Assembly (NCBI GenBank): GCA_964386435.1
Contig: CAYLSV010000014.1
Coordinates: 1 to 55,671 of the forward strand
DNA: 55,671 bases
Source of the DNA: CAYLSV01 sp964386435
GTDB lineage: Bacteria > Planctomycetota > Phycisphaerae > Tepidisphaerales > Tepidisphaeraceae
Direction of reading: 5' to 3'
Shown: positions 50,621 through 55,671 of the stretch, in pieces
Layout: the number at the start of each line of letters is the position of its first letter
How positions within the stretch are numbered: the first letter of the stretch is position 1
Translations under genes and position numbers: made by a program
The notes under the pieces: model-generated
Databases searched by the model: none
Told to the model about the DNA's origin: nothing
The model's input: the letters and a program-made list of their open reading frames with translations, nothing else

Positions 50621-51055
50621 ATGGCCGATGATGCTCCCGTTCGCACCTCGCCGCCCGACGCGGCCGACCTGCCCAGTGCCCGCGATCCGGGGTTGCGGGC
50701 GCGGATGCGCGAGGGGGCGCGGGTCCGCGTGATCCAGCAGATCGCCGCCCGGCACTACGCGTGGCCGACGGTTATCGAGGGGACGATCGTGCAGTACGCC
50801 CAGAAGCAGACCGGCAGCTGGTACGCCCACAGTCGCGGCGAGAAACTTTGGCTCGATCGTCTGGTCATCCGCAAGCCCGACGGCGAGATCAGCACGCTGA
50901 ACCTCGACGAGTTCAGCCGGGTCGAGATCGTTGAGGAAGCGCCAACCGACGCCGCGCCGGTTGCGCCCGATGCGGCGGTGGCTCCGGACGCGCTGGACGC
51001 CCCGGACGCCCCGGCGGCAAGCGAGTTGAAGACGGTGGACGCCGGGTCGGCCTAA
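50621..51055 (+). CDS. Conserved hypothetical protein
   Basis: 144 residues from ATG 50621. The core REGARVRVIQQIAARHYAWP then TVIEGTIVQYAQKQTGSWYA, HSRGEKLWLDRLVIRKPDG and EISTLNLDEFSRVEIV forms a compact beta-rich domain, a pattern I associate with planctomycete hypothetical proteins. An Ala/Asp/Pro-rich disordered tail follows. Soluble, no signal. It is the first gene of a likely operon with the two membrane genes at 51066 and 51569, and divergent from metG (24 nt between starts). Confidence 0.8.
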   Translation: MADDAPVRTSPPDAADLPSARDPGLRARMREGARVRVIQQIAARHYAWPTVIEGTIVQYAQKQTGSWYAHSRGEKLWLDRLVIRKPDGEISTLNLDEFSRVEIVEEAPTDAAPVAPDAAVAPDALDAPDAPAASELKTVDAGSA

Positions 51056-51065
51056 GAAGTTGTTG

Positions 51066-51572
51066 ATGACGGGCCCCGCCGCCACATTCAAGCCGGAGGT
51101 GCCGCTGGTCCGCACGGCGTTCGTCGCCCTCATGGGCTGGCTGCTGCCGGGGCTGGGGTACTGGGTGACCGGGCGGCGCAAGCGCGGTTTGTACGCCGGC
51201 ATCGCAATTTTGTCGCTGTTCCTCGGCTCGCTGCTGGTGGCCGGCATCCGCACGATCACGGTGCCGGGCTACAACCACCGCGGCGAGTACTCCTCCATCA
51301 CCGGGCCCGGCGGGTCGCTGAACCCGATCCGGGCGATCATGGCGGGGCCGTACTTTTACGGGCAGATTTTCGTCGGCCCGACCACAATCGTCGGCGGCTA
51401 CCTGAGCGTGCAGGCGGCCGAGGCGGGTGTGATGCGGGCGTCGCCGAAAACCGATGCCGTCGCGTCGCTGGCGTCGGCGGTGGCGGGGATCCTGAACCTG
51501 CTGGTCATCATCGACGCCTGCGCCCGCGACCGCCGCACCGGCGGCGATCGGGTCGACGAGGAGGCGACATGA
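51066..51572 (+). CDS. Multi-helix membrane protein
   Basis: 168 residues from ATG 51066 (MTGPAATFKPEVPLVRTAFV); a TTG at 51060 is possible. Opening helix with LMGWLLPGLGYWVTGRRKRG then LYAGIAILSLFLGSLLVAGI, a 'LPGLG....G...RG' start shared with TM2-like small membrane proteins. A loop with Tyr/Gly (YNHRGEYSSITGPGGSLNPI) and two further helices. Function unknown. It lies 10 nt after 50621-51055 and overlaps the next ATG (ATGA). No motif for catalysis. Confidence 0.8.
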   Translation: MTGPAATFKPEVPLVRTAFVALMGWLLPGLGYWVTGRRKRGLYAGIAILSLFLGSLLVAGIRTITVPGYNHRGEYSSITGPGGSLNPIRAIMAGPYFYGQIFVGPTTIVGGYLSVQAAEAGVMRASPKTDAVASLASAVAGILNLLVIIDACARDRRTGGDRVDEEAT

Positions 51573-51802
51573 GCGGTTTCGCCTGGGTGCCGTTCGTCAC
51601 GCCGTTGCCCGGCGTGTGGGACGTGTGGTACCTGCTGCTGATCCCGATGGCGGCGTGCGTCGCCGTGGCGTACAAGAGCCTGAAGGTCAGCCGCCCCTCG
51701 GAGATCCCGAAGGCGGCGACGATCCTGGCCGTCTGGATCGTCACGGCCTTCGTCGCCGCGGCGGTCGGGTTGTATTTGCTGGTCGAGTACGTCGCGCCGT
51801 GA
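51569..51802 (+). CDS. Small two-helix membrane protein
   Basis: 77 residues, MSGFAWVPFVTPLPGVWDVW and two helices (LLLIPMAACVAVAYKSL; AATILAVWIVTAFVAAAVGL). ATGA overlap with the preceding gene shows translational coupling; the pair may form one membrane complex. No family recognised. The loop KVSRPSEIPKA lies between the helices and would face the cytoplasm by the positive-inside rule. Confidence 0.75.
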   Translation: MSGFAWVPFVTPLPGVWDVWYLLLIPMAACVAVAYKSLKVSRPSEIPKAATILAVWIVTAFVAAAVGLYLLVEYVAP

Positions 51803-51862
51803 TTTGGGCCGCCGTGGAAGGCGTGCCTGGGTGCGTCGGACGAACGTCGTTGCGCAAAAAAT

Positions 51863-51890
51863 GACACCCCGGCGGGCGGGCCGGGGTGTC
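51863..51890 (-). terminator. Terminator between 51569 gene and methyltransferase
   Basis: GACACCCCGG (51863-51872) pairs with CCGGGGTGTC (51881-51890); the plus strand shows AAAAAA just before it, so the minus-strand transcript would have a U-run. It starts 61 nt after the plus-strand stop, the same distance as the similar hairpin at 11243, again in a convergent gap. Presumably works in both directions. Confidence 0.65.
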
Positions 51891-52046
51891 GGGTGGGGGT
51901 GCCCGGAAATTGGGCGGGTCGGGCAGCCCCCGGGGTGGTGGTCTGCAATATAGATCGGCTGAGGCGGCTTGTCAGCTTGAGTGCGGAAATGTTTTTCTGT
52001 CGCGGGTGTTGTCGGGGGGAACTGGTAGGGAATAGCGTGCGTCATT

Positions 52047-52147
52047 CAGGCCCCCACCGCCGCGTAGCGGCGGGGCTACGCACCGCGCTCTAAGCATGTA
52101 GAAAAGCGTGCGTAGCCCCGCCGCTACGCGGCGGTGGGGGGCCTCAG
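52047..52147. repeat. Palindrome family B, complete copy
   Basis: Left arm CAGGCCCCCACCGCCGCGTA, GCGGCGGGGCTACGCA (52047-52082); right arm TGCGTAGCCCCGCCGCTACG, CGGCGGTGGGGG then CCTCAGCGAC (52110-52147). The loop contains TAAGCATGTAGAAAA. This is the reference copy for the broken ones at 23599, 27731 and 39424. It lies just downstream of the methyltransferase stop. Confidence 0.92.
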
Positions 52148-52178
52148 CGACGCACGCGGACCAAGAACGCTCCAACGG

Positions 52179-53276
52179 TCACGCCGTGGCCCGCGCTTTG
52201 GCCCGCGGGGTCCGCTTGCGGCCCAAGGCGTCGGTCTCCGTTCGCACCTTGTCCTGGGCGTCGGTGGCGGCCTTCTTGAGGTCGATCGTCTCGGCGCCCT
52301 CGCCGTGCTTCTCCAGGACGCTCTCCAGGCGGCGCTGGGCGTGGGCGACGTACTCGGGGTTCTGCTCGATGCCGACGTACTGCCGGCCCAGCAGGGCGGC
52401 GGCGACGACCGTGGTGCCGCTGCCGTTGAACGGATCGAGGACGATGTCGCCGGGGGTGGAAGCGACCTTGATGATCCGCTCCAGCACGGCCAGCGGCATC
52501 TGGCAGCCGTGCCAGCCCTCCCGCTCCTTGAACGTGCCGCAAACGCGGCTCTCGTGCCACACGTCGTCCAGCGGCTCGAAGAGGTCGCCCTGGGCGTCCT
52601 GGGGCCGCAGGTACCAGGTGTCATCGGGCAGCTTGCCCTTCTTGTTGGCCCGGCTGTCCTTGTAGATGAGCTGGCGGGCGCTTTTCACCCGCACGTCGTC
52701 GGCGTTGAACGTGAAGTCCTTCGAATCCTTGACGAAGTAGAGGATGTGCGTGTGGCTGCGGGCGAACTTGTGCTTGGGCTGCTGGCCGAAGGTGTAGTGC
52801 CAGACGATCCAGTTCCGCATCGTGAAGCCGGCCTTCTTCGCCTCGACGCACAGCTCGGCGGCGTACTCGTCGCCGATGGCCAGGAAGAAGCTGCCGCCGG
52901 GCTTGAGCGCACGGTACACGGCGTCGATCCACTGCCGCGACCACTTCGTGTACTGCTCGGCCGGCTTGAGGTCCTCGTAGCCGGCGTAGAGGTAGCCGAT
53001 GTTGAAGGGCGGGTCGGCGAAGACCAGATCGACCCAACCCTCGGGCCCTTCGTTGAGCGTGGCGATGGAATCGCCCTGGATAATCTGGTTCGCCTCCGGC
53101 ACGCCGGCCTTAGTGTAGAGGCTGGGCTTGATCCGCGCTGCCACGTCGCCGCCGGCGGCTTTGGCGACGGTTTTGAAGCCCTTGTCGAACGCCGCCCGGC
53201 GGTCTTTGTAACTCCGCGGCGTGCGGCGGGCGGGGGTTTTCTTGGCGGGCTTCTTGGCAATCTTCTTCGTCGGCAT
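52179..53276 (-). CDS. Orphan DNA methyltransferase (N6-adenine/N4-cytosine type)
   Basis: 365 residues from ATG 53276. N-terminal Lys/Pro/Arg-rich tail MPTKKIAKKPAKKTPARRTP. Catalytic motif IV FADPPFNIGYLYAGYE, then FFLAIGDEYAAEL, NWIVWHYTFGQQPKHKFARS, and the AdoMet motif I near the end DIVLDPFNGSGTTVVAAAL. Motif order (IV before I) is that of the beta class, PF01555-like. No restriction endonuclease gene is next to it, so it is probably a regulatory orphan such as CcrM or a lone modification enzyme. The second ORF Met at 53519 belongs to a non-conserved extension. Confidence 0.9.
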   Translation of the reverse strand: MPTKKIAKKPAKKTPARRTPRSYKDRRAAFDKGFKTVAKAAGGDVAARIKPSLYTKAGVPEANQIIQGDSIATLNEGPEGWVDLVFADPPFNIGYLYAGYEDLKPAEQYTKWSRQWIDAVYRALKPGGSFFLAIGDEYAAELCVEAKKAGFTMRNWIVWHYTFGQQPKHKFARSHTHILYFVKDSKDFTFNADDVRVKSARQLIYKDSRANKKGKLPDDTWYLRPQDAQGDLFEPLDDVWHESRVCGTFKEREGWHGCQMPLAVLERIIKVASTPGDIVLDPFNGSGTTVVAAALLGRQYVGIEQNPEYVAHAQRRLESVLEKHGEGAETIDLKKAATDAQDKVRTETDALGRKRTPRAKARATA

Positions 53277-53329
53277 GCCTCCTGCATCGTCCGATAAGCC
53301 GCACGCGCGATAGCGAAAAGCCGGGCAGT

Positions 53330-53818
53330 TCACCAGCCCCAGGTGCCGGGGCCGCCCTTCATGGGGCCGACGAGGTTTGGCGTGACCCAGCCGCCGTAAA
53401 AGTCGCCCTCCTGCGCCGCCACCGGCTCGCCGTCGATGCTGCATTGCACCTTGCTCGGGTAGAACGCCAGGTAGTCCTTCAACGCAGCGAACGACGGCAC
53501 CGGCTTCTTGTAGAACCACGCCACGTCCTCGATCGCCGGCTCAACGAGGTCGTAGTAGCTCGCCGTCCCCTTCCACTCGCAGCCGGTCTGGTGCCGCGTC
53601 TCCCGCAGCTTCGACAAATCGCAATCCCCCGGCGGCACATACACCGTCGGCGGGTGGCTCGTCTCCAGCACCCGCAACGCCGAGGTCGTGTCGCACAGCA
53701 TTACGTCGCCGATCTTCACCACCACCCGCCCCTTCTGCGGCTCCAGCCGCGGCGGCCGGGGATAATCCCAAACCGACTCCTGCCCCGGCCCCGGCTCGAT
53801 GCGGCGTGGATGCTTCAT
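53330..53818 (-). CDS. DUF427 family protein
   Basis: 162 residues from the ATG at 53818 (MKHPRRIEPGPGQESVWDYP), preferred over 53863. Family marks: SVWDYPRPPRLEPQKGRVVV, LETSHPPTVYVPPGDCDLSK, QTGCEWKGTASYYDL and the end AFYPSKVQCSIDGEPV. DUF427 is a small beta-rich domain of unknown function often described as nucleotidyltransferase-like in databases; I do not assign activity. Soluble. It lies 48 nt after the ABC ATPase gene and may be cotranscribed with the transporter genes. Confidence 0.85.
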   Translation of the reverse strand: MKHPRRIEPGPGQESVWDYPRPPRLEPQKGRVVVKIGDVMLCDTTSALRVLETSHPPTVYVPPGDCDLSKLRETRHQTGCEWKGTASYYDLVEPAIEDVAWFYKKPVPSFAALKDYLAFYPSKVQCSIDGEPVAAQEGDFYGGWVTPNLVGPMKGGPGTWGW

Positions 53819-53866
53819 GCCCCACGGTACGGCGGGGCCGCGATCTTTCACGCGTTTCATCACCGA

Positions 53867-54783
<917 letters not shown>

Positions 54784-54787
<4 letters not shown>

Positions 54788-55617
54788 CGGGCGTACCACG
54801 GGCTGACGAACCGGCGAAGCTGCCGCAGGGCGAAGTCGAGCACAAACCCGAACAGCCCCAGCAGCAGGGCGTAGATGATCATCACGTTGACGCTCACCGA
54901 CCGGACCTGGAAGCGGGTCTGATACCCGATGCCGACGCTGGCGTTCACGTATTCCGCTGCGATCAGGAACACCAGCGCCGGCCCGATTTGCAGCCGCACG
55001 GCGTCCAGCACCCTTGGGAGAACCGTCGGCACGATGACGTCGAAGATCATCTCCGCCTGACTCGCCCCCATTGTTCGGGCCTTGTCGATCAACTCACCCG
55101 GCACATCCTCCCGCACCGCGGCGAACACCGTCTGAGCGAGGATCGGCGTGATGCCCACGGCGATGCTTACCGCGAAGTAGCCCATGCCGGTGCCGGCGAG
55201 GACGAAGATGATCGTGAAGATCGCCGGCGGCGGGATGCGGGCGAGGAACGCCACCGGTGGTAGGGCAATGGCCTCGATGAACGTGTAGCAGCCCATCGCC
55301 AGCCCAAGCCCGACGCCCAATGCGCTGCCGAGGGCGAAGCCGACGGCGAAGCGGTAGAACGTCGCCAGGCTGTCGTCGAGGACGATGATGTTGCCGCGGC
55401 GGTCGGGCGTGACGACCTCCTTCACGCCGTCGATGAGTTGGCCGATGCTCGGGACGGTTTGGTCCTTCGGGTTCTCCGCCTTCTTCGACGCCGAGAGGGC
55501 AAAGTACGCCAGCAGCAGCACGAGCACCCCGGCGACGGCGAGGCCGACGTGCACGCCCCGTGGGATCGGCCGGCGGATCGCCAGCCACCGCAGCCCGCCC
55601 GCCGGCCGCGGCGTCAC
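54784..55617 (-). CDS. ABC transporter permease, NitT/TauT type
   Basis: 277 residues from a GTG at 55617, but the frame is open to the right edge, so the true start may lie outside the window. Six-helix permease: VGLAVAGVLVLLLAYFALSA, FYRFAVGFALGSALGVGLGL, AIALPPVAFLARIPPPAIFT, the EAA loop DKARTMGASQAEMIFDVIVP, LVFLIAAEYVNASVGIGYQT and the end FVSPWYAR. This fits the SsuC/TauC/NrtB group. It pairs with the overlapping ATPase gene. Substrate unknown. Confidence 0.9.
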
Positions 55618-55671
55618 CGGCGGCTGCTGCCCGGCGGGCGAGGGGGATGCGGGCGTCGGGGTCGAACCCGG

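Noticed and set aside
49334..51055. Long plus-strand ORF opposite metG
   Set aside because: Only its last 144 codons (from 50621) are real; the rest is antisense to metG.

Overview
The window is high-GC DNA that reads as a planctomycete, most likely of the Phycisphaerae class. The reasons are a surface protein with the LEPR-XLL N-terminal motif, two DUF1559-like pseudopilins ending in 'GQNVLF..G.V', zinc ribbons of the CPxCGYNLT..CPECG type, DUF4058 paralogues, and many long hypothetical proteins. Runs of exactly 10, 12 or 20 N show it is a scaffold from a draft or metagenome assembly. Several N runs sit inside long palindromes, and three interrupt genes (25352-27006, hisA and the pseudopilin at 37027).

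Layout. 1-3482: translation operon infB (5' end outside the window)-DUF503-rbfA-HhH protein. 3610-4678: divergent lipoprotein and conserved hypothetical. 4800-5185: tmRNA, followed by about 1.7 kb of lower-GC, gene-poor DNA with one orphan ORF, resembling an insertion at the tmRNA 3' end. 7437-11182: MATE efflux pump, EEP nuclease/phosphatase, metallo-beta-lactamase-fold hydrolase and LAB_N membrane protein. 11581-16716: PlsC, D-lactate-type dehydrogenase, a membrane EEP protein, small hypotheticals including an orphan DUF104 antitoxin-like protein, and ThiG. 16801-21868: UDP-glucuronate decarboxylase-like epimerase, GbsR/MarR regulator, pseudopilin-like protein, PopT (DUF368) and SucD. 21955-27006: two tandem DUF4058 genes, then two tandem membrane-anchored paralogues. 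27237-33887: zinc-ribbon membrane protein, HisA, LEPR-XLL protein with a HExxH site, stand-alone GspE N-domain protein, CYTH protein and a SpoIIE-type phosphatase with an extracellular sensor. 33922-34903: tRNA-Ala(GGC) and a decayed IS630-type transposase. 34931-39372: sigma factor, RlmN, pseudopilin and a membrane coiled-coil protein. 39528-48746: DEAD-box helicase, FumC, photolyase-like FAD protein, PhyH-type dioxygenase with divergent AraC regulator, phosphohexomutase, a RES toxin-antitoxin pair and a hemolysin-III protein. 49019-55617: MetG, small planctomycete proteins, an orphan DNA methyltransferase, DUF427, and the ATPase and permease of a NitT/TauT-type ABC transporter that runs off the right edge.

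Most of the window is housekeeping genes in short operons. The most distinctive content lies between and inside genes. There are several families of long inverted repeats (perfect arms of about 31 bp, palindromes nested within arms) and a second class of hairpins built from short tandem words. One palindrome lies in frame inside a hydrolase gene, and one word-repeat hairpin forms the leader of a pseudopilin. I did not find a convincing new multi-gene defence or biosynthetic system. The best candidates for new biology are the repeat families, the LEPR-XLL HExxH protein, the rearranged photolyase-like protein and the mosaic fumC.
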